DNA of 64,000 nucleotides, taken from Bizionia saleffrena. GTDB taxonomy: Bacteria; Bacteroidota; Bacteroidia; Flavobacteriales; Flavobacteriaceae. The number at the start of each line of letters is the position of its first letter. Position 1 is the first letter of the stretch. The position numbers and the translations under genes were made by a program. The notes under the pieces were generated by a model that had not been told where the DNA came from, ran no database searches, and saw nothing but the letters and a program-made list of their open reading frames with translations. The stretch covers positions 227,937-291,936 of the forward strand of contig NZ_VSKM01000005.1 in assembly GCF_008086175.1 (NCBI RefSeq), in the 5' to 3' direction. Of this stretch, positions 36,373 to 48,227 are shown piece after piece.

Positions 36373-36411
36373 AAAACGGCATCAGTATTTTACTACTGGT
36401 GCCGTTTTTTT
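36373..36411 (+). terminator. Intrinsic terminator after decayed barrel gene
   Basis: A stem ACGGCATCAGT with ACTGGTGCCGT (one mismatch) and seven Ts; bidirectional use is possible for the convergent tmm gene. Confidence 0.8.
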
Positions 36412-36453
36412 ATAGTGTAGAGACATTAAAAAACGGCTCTACTAAGTTTCAGT

Positions 36454-38349
<1,896 letters not shown>

Positions 38350-38769
38350 ATGAAACAATTACTTGCTCTTTTAGGCTTACTCTGTTTTAGCATGCAGGCT
38401 CAATCTCCAGAATTAGCATTAACAATTACCAATATACAGTCTGTAAAAGGAACTATTGAGATTGGTGTGTTTAATACGCACGATAATTATTTAAAAGAAG
38501 GTGCGGCTTATAAAAACTATTCTATAGTTGTTACAGACAATAGTGAGACTATTATTATAAAAGACTTACCAAAAGGAGAGTATGCTATTTCTATGTATCA
38601 TGATAAGAACTCAGACGATAAATGCAATAAAAATTTTCTTGGGATACCTAAAGAAGCTTTTGGGTTTTCTAATAATATCGTTCCTAAATTCTCCGCACCA
38701 TCTTATGAGGATTGTAAATTTGTATTAAACGACAATGAAAAAATGGATATTAAACTAACTGCGTTTTAA
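38350..38769 (+). CDS. DUF2141 exported protein
   Basis: A 139-aa protein with a signal peptide (LLALLGLLCFSMQAQ) and the DUF2141 pattern: ALTITNIQSVKGTIEIGVFN, LPKGEYAISMYHDKNSDDK and GIPKEAFGFSNN. Two Cys (in DKCNKN and EDCKF) may pair. The family is exported and of unknown function, common in Bacteroidota and in photoprotective or carotenoid gene neighbourhoods. It ends convergent with pyc at a shared terminator. Confidence 0.88.
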   Translation: MKQLLALLGLLCFSMQAQSPELALTITNIQSVKGTIEIGVFNTHDNYLKEGAAYKNYSIVVTDNSETIIIKDLPKGEYAISMYHDKNSDDKCNKNFLGIPKEAFGFSNNIVPKFSAPSYEDCKFVLNDNEKMDIKLTAF

Positions 38770-38783
38770 CTAAATTTATCGAA

Positions 38784-38819
38784 AAAAAAGGCTACAAACG
38801 TAAATTTGTAGCCTTTTTT
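38784..38819. terminator. Bidirectional intrinsic terminator
   Basis: A 14-bp stem (AAAAAAGGCTACAA with TTGTAGCC and Ts) lying between the DUF2141 gene and the 3' end of pyc. Confidence 0.9.
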
Positions 38820-38867
38820 AAGAGGCCTAATAGGCGTCTTACAATTTTCTCATTTAATCCGTATAGA

Positions 38868-41800
38868 CTATTCCACCGTTAAAATTAAATCATCTTGCAT
38901 AACCATAGTGCCTTCTTTTAAAGTTATAGATTTTACTTTTCCGGTTTTAAAAGCGGTAACAGTAGTTTCCATTTTCATAGCTTCTATTATAAATAAGGGA
39001 TCATTCTCTTTTACGTGTTGCCCTTTTTTTACTAATACTTTGGAAAGTGAGCCTTGTAAGGGAGCACCAATCTGACTTGAATTTTCCGAATCTATTGTAA
39101 CGTGTTCTTCTTTTTTAATGTTTAACGATCGGTCTAAAACTTCAACAAATCTATTCTCACCATTCACACTAAAAAACACAATACGAATACCTTCTTCATT
39201 AGGGATTCCAACCGAAAGTAATCTAACAATAATTGTTTTACCCGGTTCTAACTCAATAAGTGTTTCTTCGCGCTGTTTCATTCCATAGAAGAAATTCTTA
39301 GTGGGAACAAGTGCTAAATTGCCGTATAACTTATAATTTTCGTGAGCTTGTTCAAATACTTTTGGATATAACGTGTAAGATAAAAAATCTTCGATTTCTA
39401 GTGCGCGGGTAAATCCTTTTTGAAATTTCTTTTTAAAGGTTTTATATTCTATATCAAAATCTATGGGTTCTAAATGTGCATTTGGTCTATCTGAATACGC
39501 TTTGTGATTTTTTAGAATTATTTTCTGTAACTTTTCAGGAAATCCACCTGCTGGCTGACCTAGATCGCCTTTAAAGAAACTGATCACCGATTCAGGAAAT
39601 GATAACTCCTCACCGCGCTCCATAACATCTTGAGGTTTTAAATTGTTGGTTACCATAAAAATTGCCATATCACCAACTACTTTACTACTTGGCGTCACTT
39701 TTATTAAATTACCAAACATCAAATTCACTTCAGCGTACATTTTTTTCACCTCTTCAAAGCGATCGCCTAATCCCAAAGCAATTGCTTGCGGTCGTAAATT
39801 AGAATATTGTCCACCAGGAATTTCATGTTTGTAAACTTCGGCTGTCCCGGCTTTTAAACCGGATTCAAAAGGGTAATACATTTCACGGGTATCTTCCCAG
39901 AAATTCGAAAATTGATTTAACGTGTCCATATCAAAGACATGGGCGCGTTTTTCATATTTCATCATTTCAACAATAGCGTTAAAGTTGGGCTGAGAAGTTA
40001 AACCTGATAATCCCCCTAGAGCGACATCTACAACATCTACACCAGCTTCAATAGCCTTTAAGTAGGTAGCTGACTGCAATGAAGACGTATCATGTGTATG
40101 CAAATGAATAGGCAGATTAACGGTGTTTTTTAAAGCGGCAACCAATTCTGTAGCCGCATACGGTTTTAATAATCCTGCCATATCCTTAATAGCAATCATA
40201 TGGGCGCCCGCATTTTCAAGATCTTTCGCTAATTGGGTGTAATATTTTAAGTTGTATTTAGTTTGCTTTACATCAAGAATATCACCCGTATAACTAATAG
40301 CGGCTTGGGCAATACCACCCGTTCTATCGCGAACATAGTTGATACTTGGTTCCATAGCCTTAACCCAATTTAAAGAATCGAAAATTCGGAATACATCGAC
40401 GCCATTTTCCCACGATTTTTCTACAAATTTCTCTATTAAATTATCTGGATAAGCTTTATATCCAACCGCATTACTACCACGAAGTAGCATTTGGAATAGA
40501 ATATTTGGCATCGCTTTTCGCAATTCGCGTAAACGCGTCCAAGGACTTTCATGTAAAAAACGTAAACAGACATCGAAGGTTGCACCTCCCCAAACTTCCA
40601 TACTAAAAGTGTTAGGATGGTTTTTTGCATAACTCTCTGCTACTTTCATCATGTCAAAGGTTCGCATACGGGTAGCCAATAACGATTGGTGCGCATCGCG
40701 CATCGTAGTATCTGTATAGTGGATTTTAGTATCGTTTTTAAGCCATTCACAGAATTTCTCTGGTCCTAATTCCGTTAGTAGATCCTTTGTACCTTTTGGA
40801 TACGGATTTTTGACATTGAATTGCGGAACTTTTGGGTTTCTAAAAACTTTATTATCATCTTTAAATTTAACATCAGAATTACCGTTAACAATTACTTCGC
40901 CTAAAAATTGTGTTACTTTCGATGTACGATCTTGTGGTAATTTAATTTTGAATAGGGAAGGTGTATTCTGAATAAAATTAACGGTTACACCACCCGCTTT
41001 AAAGGTGTCATGTTGTATAACATTCTGTAAAAAGTGAATGTTGGTATTTACGCCGCGAACACGGAATTCTTTTAAGGCACGAACCATTTTTCGGATAGCA
41101 CCATCTAAGGTTCTACCTTGAGCAGATACTTTTACTAGCATAGAATCGAAAAACGGACTCACACTATAGCCTTGGTAAATACTTCCGGCATCCAGCCTAA
41201 TACCCATTCCTGCAGCACTCCTGTAGGTGGTTATTGTACCGTAATCTGGGGTGAAATTATTTGATGGATCTTCTGTTGTTAATCGACATTGTAAAGCAAA
41301 ACCATAAGTGGCAAGCTTGTCTTGTTCGTAAATTTTAATTTGTTGATCCGATAGCTTGTAACCACCAGCAACAAATATTTGAGTTTTCACCAAGTCAATT
41401 CCCGTTACCATTTCAGTAACCGTATGTTCTACTTGAATCCTTGGATTAACTTCAATAAAATAAACGTTATCCTCTCTATCGACTAAAAATTCGACGGTTC
41501 CAATATTGTTATAGTTTACTTCTTCGGCAATTTTAATAGCATATTTGTATAACGATTGCTTTACTTTTTCTGAAACATTAAATGATGGCGCTATTTCAAC
41601 AACCTTTTGATGACGTCGTTGTACAGAGCAATCACGCTCAAACAAATGGCGAATATTTCCATGATTATCAGCAACTATTTGCACTTCGATGTGTTTTGGA
41701 TCTTCTACATATTTCTCAAGAAACATAGTGTCATCACCAAAAGCATTTAAAGCCTCGTTTTTTGCAGACTCGAAATGTTGTTCTAAATCTTCGGTTTTAT

Positions 41801-42320
41801 GTATAATTCGCATACCGCGACCACCGCCACCAGAAGCCGCTTTTAGCATTAAGGGAAACCCGATCTCTTTGGCTTCAGAGAGGGCTATTTTTAAGGAGGT
41901 TAGTTTCTTTTTATTACTTTCTATAACTGGAACATTACACTTTACAGCTATTTTTTTTGCGGTAATTTTATCACCCAAAGCGTCCATAACTTCAGGGGTA
42001 GGTCCAATAAAAATAATGCCGTTTTGAGCACATTTTCTAGCAAACTCTGAATTCTCTGAAAGAAAGCCATAGCCTGGGTGAATAGCATCAACGTTTTTAG
42101 ATTTTGCAAGTTCAATTATTTCGTCGCTGTCTAAATAGGGCTTTAAAGGGTCGTTGTTTTCACCTATTTGGTAGGATTCGTCCGCTTTATTTCGGTGTTG
42201 AGAATACCGGTCCTCATAGGTGTAAATTGCAACCGTATCTAGGTTTAATTCGGTGCAGGCGCGTAAAATACGTATAGCAATTTCTCCTCGGTTGGCAATT
42301 AATACCTTTTTAATTTTCAT
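38868..42320 (-). CDS. pyc: Pyruvate carboxylase
   Basis: A 1150-aa single-chain enzyme of the usual length. Biotin carboxylase domain at 1-450 (ANRGEIAIRILRA, KAASGGGGRGMR), carboxyltransferase domain at about 530-800 (DTTMRDAHQSLLATRMRT, the pyruvate/metal site), a middle PYC/OADA domain, and a C-terminal biotinyl domain with EAMKMET, biotin on Lys1116. It makes oxaloacetate from pyruvate and bicarbonate with ATP (anaplerosis). The gene follows the 353-aa unknown by 11 bases. Confidence 0.97.
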   Translation of the reverse strand: MKIKKVLIANRGEIAIRILRACTELNLDTVAIYTYEDRYSQHRNKADESYQIGENNDPLKPYLDSDEIIELAKSKNVDAIHPGYGFLSENSEFARKCAQNGIIFIGPTPEVMDALGDKITAKKIAVKCNVPVIESNKKKLTSLKIALSEAKEIGFPLMLKAASGGGGRGMRIIHKTEDLEQHFESAKNEALNAFGDDTMFLEKYVEDPKHIEVQIVADNHGNIRHLFERDCSVQRRHQKVVEIAPSFNVSEKVKQSLYKYAIKIAEEVNYNNIGTVEFLVDREDNVYFIEVNPRIQVEHTVTEMVTGIDLVKTQIFVAGGYKLSDQQIKIYEQDKLATYGFALQCRLTTEDPSNNFTPDYGTITTYRSAAGMGIRLDAGSIYQGYSVSPFFDSMLVKVSAQGRTLDGAIRKMVRALKEFRVRGVNTNIHFLQNVIQHDTFKAGGVTVNFIQNTPSLFKIKLPQDRTSKVTQFLGEVIVNGNSDVKFKDDNKVFRNPKVPQFNVKNPYPKGTKDLLTELGPEKFCEWLKNDTKIHYTDTTMRDAHQSLLATRMRTFDMMKVAESYAKNHPNTFSMEVWGGATFDVCLRFLHESPWTRLRELRKAMPNILFQMLLRGSNAVGYKAYPDNLIEKFVEKSWENGVDVFRIFDSLNWVKAMEPSINYVRDRTGGIAQAAISYTGDILDVKQTKYNLKYYTQLAKDLENAGAHMIAIKDMAGLLKPYAATELVAALKNTVNLPIHLHTHDTSSLQSATYLKAIEAGVDVVDVALGGLSGLTSQPNFNAIVEMMKYEKRAHVFDMDTLNQFSNFWEDTREMYYPFESGLKAGTAEVYKHEIPGGQYSNLRPQAIALGLGDRFEEVKKMYAEVNLMFGNLIKVTPSSKVVGDMAIFMVTNNLKPQDVMERGEELSFPESVISFFKGDLGQPAGGFPEKLQKIILKNHKAYSDRPNAHLEPIDFDIEYKTFKKKFQKGFTRALEIEDFLSYTLYPKVFEQAHENYKLYGNLALVPTKNFFYGMKQREETLIELEPGKTIIVRLLSVGIPNEEGIRIVFFSVNGENRFVEVLDRSLNIKKEEHVTIDSENSSQIGAPLQGSLSKVLVKKGQHVKENDPLFIIEAMKMETTVTAFKTGKVKSITLKEGTMVMQDDLILTVE

Positions 42321-42331
42321 TTTTATTAGTT

Positions 42332-43393
42332 TTATTTAATGATATATGGGTTTTCATTTTTGTAATTTCTAACAATAAAATCGATTGCATTTTCTAACAA
42401 TTCACCCATATTTTTAGATTTTTTAAAGTTAACATCACCAACAAGATCAAATAATCCTGCTTTTAGTTGTTTTATTTTAGCAGGTGTCGATATATTATCT
42501 TCTTTCATACATCTTAAAAGATGTTCCAAACGTTCATGCTCAACAGTAGCACGTTTGGCGAGTAAAGAGCGTTCTTCTATTTCGTATTGATCTATAGATT
42601 CGGGCGCTAAAACCTCCAAGCTTAATTTTACAAGTGCATTGTTTTCTTTTAAAAATTGTGGTTTGTAAACTTTAGGGTTGCCTTCATAGCTTTGCTGATC
42701 GAAATCTACAGCACGAAGTCGGTATTGAACGCGATCGAAATCTTGCGTAATAACGATAACATAATTATAAGAACGCATATCGGCCAAAAGACGCACAAAA
42801 CAACGCTCGTTAAATTTAACAAATTCCTTAGCAAGAGCTCGTTTATCTTGGTCAGGGAGTTTTTCTAAATGCTCACTAATAAAAGTGTCACCAGCAATGC
42901 CAGAGATGTGTTCTTCTATTAACGTATCTTTATGAACCAAAAAAGTAATATGATTTGGCGATAGCAAGTGCTCCAATTCTAATCCGTAAATTCTAGAGGC
43001 ATCTGCTTTTTTTACATACAGATATAAATAATTGTCGTTTAATACATTTCTTACCTTAATTCGAAACGGCTTAGTGTTTCCAAAGGTGCAAAAATCAATA
43101 CTGTCAATGCTTAAATAAGGTATAATACGATCGCTTCCATCGGAATGTAAAATGGAATACATTTGTTTAAGACTGTATTCTATTTCGTCTCGCTCATGCT
43201 CTGCAAAATACGTGCGTATCCAAAGTGTATCTTTATCATTTTTATCCATAATGTCAATAGCGCCTTGAAAGCGCAGTAAATCATCATAAAAGATAGGGAT
43301 TTTGATGTTTCTACCTTGCGCAGTTAGGTACTCCGACAATAAAGGCGTGATAGGGAAAGCAGGTTTTTTTTTCGAGATTAGTTTTTTATCCAC
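42332..43393 (-). CDS. Conserved protein of unknown function upstream of pyc
   Basis: A 353-aa soluble protein without signal peptide or membrane span. It is rich in charged residues, with recognisable phrases ERDEIEYSLKQMYSILHSDG and RAVDFDQQSYEG, which remind me of an acidic catalytic or kinase-like Asp-Phe-Asp element, but I cannot assign a domain. It is 11 bases upstream of pyc on the same strand, so they are co-transcribed. A role connected with pyruvate carboxylase or its regulation is an inference from position. Confidence 0.8.
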   Translation of the reverse strand: MDKKLISKKKPAFPITPLLSEYLTAQGRNIKIPIFYDDLLRFQGAIDIMDKNDKDTLWIRTYFAEHERDEIEYSLKQMYSILHSDGSDRIIPYLSIDSIDFCTFGNTKPFRIKVRNVLNDNYLYLYVKKADASRIYGLELEHLLSPNHITFLVHKDTLIEEHISGIAGDTFISEHLEKLPDQDKRALAKEFVKFNERCFVRLLADMRSYNYVIVITQDFDRVQYRLRAVDFDQQSYEGNPKVYKPQFLKENNALVKLSLEVLAPESIDQYEIEERSLLAKRATVEHERLEHLLRCMKEDNISTPAKIKQLKAGLFDLVGDVNFKKSKNMGELLENAIDFIVRNYKNENPYIIK

Positions 43394-43783
43394 GGTGTTT
43401 TAGCTAATCGTCCGAAGATAATTTTTATATTACTTAAAAGCAATAATCTGTCCTCAAAATAAAAGAACTGTTTTATAAGTTACTCTAGAAGTGACTGTTG
43501 TTCTAAACCTTAAAAGCATAAGGTTATATTAATTTTAAAAAGTACTAATCAGCCGCTGCCGTTTAACGTTTTTTAATAACAAATTTTGGAGTTTATACTA
43601 AAAGTTTGTTCACGCCGGTATTAATGCTTAGGCGCCTCTGGTAAATTTGCATGTGGTGTTATAACTTTTTTTCTGAATAGCTATTATACTAAATCCTTTG
43701 TTAAACCTTATTTTATGTTCACCTTTCTTTAAAAAGGAAAATAATTGTTATAAATACAGTAATTAGACGGCGATTTTGTAAAT
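43394..43783. other. Intergenic stretch without gene
   Basis: About 390 bases upstream of the 353-aa unknown. No protein-like frame or strong hairpin; it presumably contains the promoter of the pyc operon. Confidence 0.5.
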
Positions 43784-43821
43784 AAAAAAAAGGCCGTAAA
43801 TACTAATTTGCAGCCTTTTTT
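43784..43821 (-). terminator. Intrinsic terminator after 37-aa gene
   Basis: A hairpin (AAAAAAGGC with GCCTTTTTT plus an inner AT-rich stem) 28 bases downstream of the small minus-strand gene's stop. Both strands have T runs. Confidence 0.75.
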
Positions 43822-43849
43822 GGGTGTTAAAGTTAATTTTTTAATGAGA

Positions 43850-43963
43850 TCACACTCTAGAATTGCGTTTTTTCATCTTTTTGTCTTCCAATTTTTTTAG
43901 AATTTTTTCTTGTTTCTTCGCGTTTAATTCTGCTTTTGTTAGCTTTTTTCTTAAGACAGCCAT
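43850..43963 (-). CDS. 37-aa Lys-rich small protein
   Basis: Starts MAVLRKKLTKAELNAKKQEK and ends KKRNSRV; 37 residues, 13 of them lysine, probably one basic helix. A terminator lies 28 bases downstream, which supports it as an expressed gene. It may bind nucleic acid or ribosomes; this is a guess from composition. No RBS visible. Confidence 0.55.
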   Translation of the reverse strand: MAVLRKKLTKAELNAKKQEKILKKLEDKKMKKRNSRV

Positions 43964-44546
43964 ACTATAATTATTTTAAATTTATTATAAAAAGAACATC
44001 GCTTAAACTACAATTAAATACACAATTTTAAATGCGAGTGAAGGTCTTCAATATGTTTTAAATTGAATAGCTTCTGAAATAAATAGTGTAAAAGAGTTTT
44101 TCAGGCACACTCGTTATGCCTGATTAATGCAGGAAGATAAGTTTGCGTTTTTTAGACCAAGCAAAATAATAAAAAGAACAAAACACTCTAAAGATTAGCG
44201 GCTCGTAAAAGCTATGTGAGTGAATTGTTTTTAAGTGATACATCTTAGTGTTATAAAAAGGATTTATTAGTGCTAAAAGGTAAACATAGCCATAAAACTG
44301 TGGCTAACCTAATTTAGTAGGTTAGTTTTGAGTTCTTTAGCTAGTTATAACACTTATTAACAAAGAGATAGGCTTTATTTTGCATTTAAAACAACGGGGT
44401 CATAGTATTTAAAACAGATTAAGCGGCGTGTTTAAATTCCTTTTAAAGTGTTAAAAAGAACAGTAAAAAAACGTAACACCTCATTTTAATTGTACATTTG
44501 CGGAGAATTCATTTTAGATACTTTAAATGATTTCGGTTGAGAGTTT
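43964..44546. other. Intergenic stretch with promoter element
   Basis: 583 bases, no gene recognised. TACATTTG at 44493-44500 on the plus strand is an exact -7 element for the following small exported protein; no well-placed TTG is seen. Confidence 0.5.
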
Positions 44547-44873
44547 ATGAAAAAGCTTATTAAAATACTTCTATTATTATTTTGTGCATTCGGTTTTGGA
44601 GCTGAAGAAATTGCATATCTTGGTTCGTCAGAAATTGACAGGAAAATTGCTTACGTAAGTAAGAAAAGCCGAAAAGCAGAAGGCATTAACTATCAACAGA
44701 CATCGGTATGCGATTTTCACGTATTGATAGCTCAACAAGAACTACCCAACTTTTCAAGACTACCAAAACAAGGATTTTGTTCCTCAAACAAAACAGGTCT
44801 TAGAAGTCAAATTAATTTACAATCAGAACACCAACTATATATGTTGTTTCAACATTTCATAGTTTACTTTTAA
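44547..44873 (+). CDS. Small exported protein of unknown function
   Basis: A 108-aa protein with a signal peptide (LIKILLLLFCAFGFGAEE). The mature part is basic, with two Cys (near SVCDF and GFCSS). No domain recognised. An exact TAnnTTTG -7 element lies 47 bases upstream of the start. It precedes the urease operon by 360 bases on the same strand, but linkage to urease is not evident. Confidence 0.55.
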   Translation: MKKLIKILLLLFCAFGFGAEEIAYLGSSEIDRKIAYVSKKSRKAEGINYQQTSVCDFHVLIAQQELPNFSRLPKQGFCSSNKTGLRSQINLQSEHQLYMLFQHFIVYF

Positions 44874-45233
44874 TACAGTAGCAGCACTTTACATTCAATT
44901 CGTAACGTGTTCACACACTTTCTAAACTAATAGCAAAGTTTTTAAACCTACTTGCTATTCTAGTAATGGCATGCCTTTGTCTTAAATATCCAGCACGAAA
45001 ATCTTCACCTTAGTGAACTTTCGTCTCGAGACAACTTGTGTTATAGTTTATAAAGAACAACCTTCAATATACAGTAATTAAATCACTTACATCGTGCTGT
45101 CTATAATTTAAGATAATAGAAAAGAGGTGTTTCTTAGAGTACCGTCAAAACCCTTAATTTTAGTTTTTATCGGCTCCCAAGAGACTTCTTTCTCTTTTCT
45201 CCATATTCAATATTAACCTTTAATACAATACTT
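44874..45233. other. Region upstream of urease operon
   Basis: 360 bases without a gene. It should hold the urease promoter, but no exact TTG/TAnnTTTG pair was found by eye and no riboswitch-like structure was recognised. Confidence 0.45.
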
Positions 45234-45536
45234 ATGCATTTAACAGCTAGAGAGACAGAGAAGCTTCTCATATTTATGGCAGGTGAACTCGCCGAAAAAC
45301 GAAAGGCTCGAGGCCTAAAATTAAACTATCCAGAATCTATAGCACTAATTGGTAACCGGTTGCAAGAAGCTGCGCGAGATGGTAAAACAGTTGCGTCTTT
45401 AATGCAAGAAGGGGCTACCTATTTAACCAGAGACGATGTTATGGAAGGAATTCCAGAAATGATTCACGATGTGCAAATAGAAGCCACTTTTCCAGACGGA
45501 ACCAAATTGGTTACCGTACACAATCCTATACGCTAA
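45234..45536 (+). CDS. ureA: Urease subunit gamma
   Basis: A 100-aa protein, the usual length. Characteristic [30 protein letters not shown] and [14 protein letters not shown] end (LVTVHNPIR). First gene of the urease operon, 17 bases before ureB. Forms the (UreABC)3 apoenzyme. Confidence 0.97.
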   Translation: MHLTARETEKLLIFMAGELAEKRKARGLKLNYPESIALIGNRLQEAARDGKTVASLMQEGATYLTRDDVMEGIPEMIHDVQIEATFPDGTKLVTVHNPIR

Positions 45537-45553
45537 CCTTTAATAATAATACA

Positions 45554-45928
45554 ATGATACCAGGAGAATACCTATTAAAAAAAGAAGCCATCGAGTGCAA
45601 CTCGGGGCGAAAAGTGCTAAAATTAAAAGTTATTAATAAAGGAGACAGACCAGTACAAATAGGGTCTCATTATCACTTTTTTGAGGTGAATAGAGAAATG
45701 GAGTTCGACCGTGAAAAGGCATATGGACACCGTTTAAATATCCCTTCAGGAACTGCTGTTCGCTTTGAACCCGGAGAATCTACAAAAATTGAACTCGTAA
45801 GATTGGGAGGTAAACGCAACTCATTCGGATTAAACAATCTGTCTGTAGGTGATACGATGAATCCTCAAAATTTAAAAAGAGCCATGTTAAATGTAGAACA
45901 CGAATCCTTTAAAAATAAAAAATCATGA
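45554..45928 (+). CDS. ureB: Urease subunit beta
   Basis: A 124-aa protein with [19 protein letters not shown] and the conserved [19 protein letters not shown] and [15 protein letters not shown]. Its stop overlaps the ureC start (ATGA). Separate beta and gamma subunits are the usual three-gene bacterial arrangement. Confidence 0.97.
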   Translation: MIPGEYLLKKEAIECNSGRKVLKLKVINKGDRPVQIGSHYHFFEVNREMEFDREKAYGHRLNIPSGTAVRFEPGESTKIELVRLGGKRNSFGLNNLSVGDTMNPQNLKRAMLNVEHESFKNKKS

Positions 45929-47646
45929 GTTTAAAAATAGATAGAATTAAGTATGCCAATATGTACGGCCCTACAGTTGGCGATAAAATAAGATTAGGAG
46001 ACACTGAACTATTTATTGAAATTGAAAAGGATTTCACGTATTATGGTGAAGAAAATAAATTTGGTGGTGGTAAAACCGTTCGTGATGGAATGGCACAATC
46101 TAGTACAGCAACCCGCGATAGTGGTGTTTTAGATTTAGTAATCTTAAACGCTACTGTTTTAGATCATTGGGGTATTGTAAAAGGGGATATCGGTATCAAA
46201 GACGGTAAAATTGTTGGTGTTGGAAAAGCCGGGAATCCTGATACAATGGAGAACGTTGATCTAAATATGATTATCGGTGCGTCTACCGAGGTACATAGTG
46301 GAGAAAACCTTATCGCAACGCCAGGAGGAATAGATTCACATATTCACTTTATATCACCACAACAAATAGAGCACGCTCTTTATAGTGGTATTACGACTAT
46401 GATTGGTGGTGGAACAGGACCTTTCGACGGTACCAATGCCACAACCGTAACGCCAGGAGCTTGGAATATTGAACGTATGCTGCAAGCAACAGATAATCTT
46501 CCTATGAATATAGGCTTCTTCGGAAAAGGAAATTGCTCTCATTTAGCGCCTTTAAAAGAACAAATTGAAGCTGGAGCATTAGGTTTAAAAATACACGAAG
46601 ATTGGGGAGCAACCGCATCTGTTATAGATGCGGCATTAACAGTTGCCGATGAATATGATATTCAAGTAGCCCTGCACTCTGACACCTTAAATGAGGCTGG
46701 TTTTTTAGAAGATACTATCGATGCTATAAACGGAAGAACCATCCACACCTTCCATACCGAAGGTGCAGGAGGCGGACACGCGCCAGATATTATTAAAGCA
46801 GCAATGTATCCAAACGTATTGCCAGCCTCTACAAACCCAACGCGTCCATTTACTAAAAACACCATCGATGAGCATTTAGATATGCTAATGGTGTGTCACC
46901 ATTTAAGTAAAAGCATCCCGGAAGATGTTGCTTTTGCCGATTCTAGAATTAGACCAGAAACCATCGCAGCCGAAGATATTCTTCAAGATATGGGCGTTTT
47001 TAGTATTATGAGTTCCGATTCGCAAGCTATGGGACGTGTTGGAGAAACCATCTCAAGAACATGGCAAACAGCGCATAAGAATAAGATTCAACAAGGGTTT
47101 TTAGAAGAAGATAAAGAAATGGAAGCTGATAACTTCCGTGCAAAACGTTATGTAGCTAAATACACGATTAATCCTGCGATTGCTCACGGTGTTTCTCATC
47201 ATGTAGGTTCTATCGAACCAGGTAAAATGGCAGATCTTGTACTTTGGAAACCGGCTTTATTTGGTGCAAAACCAGAGATGATTGTTAAAGGAGGTATGTG
47301 TATTGCAAGTAAAATGGGAGATCCAAACGGGTCTATTCCAACACCACAACCCGTTATGATGCGTCCAATGTTTGGAGGTCTAGGTTCAGCGGTACATAAA
47401 ACATGTGCAACTTTCGTTTCTAAAGCGGCAATGACTAATAATGTAAAAGAAAAATACGGATTGAAAAAGCAATTATTTGCGGTATCAAACTGTAGAAATA
47501 TTTCTAAGAAAGATTTAATTCATAACGACAAAACACCAGTTATAGATGTTAATCCAGAAACTTATGAAGTAAAAGTAGATGGTGTAAAAGTAACCTGTGA
47601 GGCTATTGACACAGTGCCATTAGCACAACGTTACTTTTTATTTTAG
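45925..47646 (+). CDS. ureC: Urease subunit alpha (catalytic)
   Basis: A 573-aa amidohydrolase-fold protein. The dinuclear nickel site is visible: [10 protein letters not shown] for the first His pair, Lys222 in GLKIHEDWG (carbamylated bridging ligand), the later His residues, and the flap His in [13 protein letters not shown]. It hydrolyses urea to ammonia and carbamate. The last gene before the hairpin at 47657-47695. Confidence 0.98.
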   Translation: MSLKIDRIKYANMYGPTVGDKIRLGDTELFIEIEKDFTYYGEENKFGGGKTVRDGMAQSSTATRDSGVLDLVILNATVLDHWGIVKGDIGIKDGKIVGVGKAGNPDTMENVDLNMIIGASTEVHSGENLIATPGGIDSHIHFISPQQIEHALYSGITTMIGGGTGPFDGTNATTVTPGAWNIERMLQATDNLPMNIGFFGKGNCSHLAPLKEQIEAGALGLKIHEDWGATASVIDAALTVADEYDIQVALHSDTLNEAGFLEDTIDAINGRTIHTFHTEGAGGGHAPDIIKAAMYPNVLPASTNPTRPFTKNTIDEHLDMLMVCHHLSKSIPEDVAFADSRIRPETIAAEDILQDMGVFSIMSSDSQAMGRVGETISRTWQTAHKNKIQQGFLEEDKEMEADNFRAKRYVAKYTINPAIAHGVSHHVGSIEPGKMADLVLWKPALFGAKPEMIVKGGMCIASKMGDPNGSIPTPQPVMMRPMFGGLGSAVHKTCATFVSKAAMTNNVKEKYGLKKQLFAVSNCRNISKKDLIHNDKTPVIDVNPETYEVKVDGVKVTCEAIDTVPLAQRYFLF

Positions 47647-47656
47647 TATTAATTTA

Positions 47657-47695
47657 AAACGATTCGGCACCTATATTACTGTCGAGTCGTTTTTT
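47657..47695 (+). terminator. Intrinsic terminator/attenuator between ureC and ureE
   Basis: A 10-bp stem with one G-T pair (47657-47666 with 47683-47692), a 16-base loop, and a run of Ts to 47695. It lies in the 66-base gap between the structural and accessory genes and would reduce read-through into ureE. Confidence 0.75.
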
Positions 47696-47712
47696 AAAAA
47701 TGAAATGATAAT

Positions 47713-48222
47713 ATGCTTTGTAAAGAAGTTATAGGAAATATAAAAACCTATTCTGTAGGAAATAAAACAATAGATACACTGTCTTTGGAATGGTTTGAAA
47801 TGACCAAGCGCATTATGCGTAAAAAGACAGAAGGAGGTCGTGAAGTGGCTATTAAGTTCTTAAAAGAAGGTCAGCGCTTGCATCAAGGAGACATTGTGTT
47901 AGAAGATGATAATAATGTGGTTATAGTCGATGTATTGCCCTGTGATAGTATACAAGTTACCCCAAGAAACATCGTAGAAATGGGGACTGTTTGCTACGAA
48001 ATTGGTAATAAACATTTGCCTATTTTCATTCAAGACGAGAAAGTTCTAGTGCCTTACGAAAAGCCGCTAGAACGTCTATTAGAAGTTACAGGATATATCG
48101 TAGAAAAAAAACATTGCCAGTTACTTAATATGCTAAAAGCAAACATCGGCCATGCACACGGAAATGGAAATGATAGTCCGTCGCTATTCTCAAGAATTTT
48201 AGACCTCACAACAAAACAGTAA
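47713..48222 (+). CDS. ureE: Urease accessory protein UreE
   Basis: A 169-aa nickel metallochaperone. The N-terminal peptide-binding domain and the central metal-binding domain (around GTVCYEIGNKHLPIF, with the conserved His) are present. The C-terminal tail has a modest His-rich stretch (GHAHGNGND), shorter than in enterobacterial UreE. It delivers nickel to UreG. Confidence 0.93.
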   Translation: MLCKEVIGNIKTYSVGNKTIDTLSLEWFEMTKRIMRKKTEGGREVAIKFLKEGQRLHQGDIVLEDDNNVVIVDVLPCDSIQVTPRNIVEMGTVCYEIGNKHLPIFIQDEKVLVPYEKPLERLLEVTGYIVEKKHCQLLNMLKANIGHAHGNGNDSPSLFSRILDLTTKQ

Positions 48223-48227
48223 ATAGT

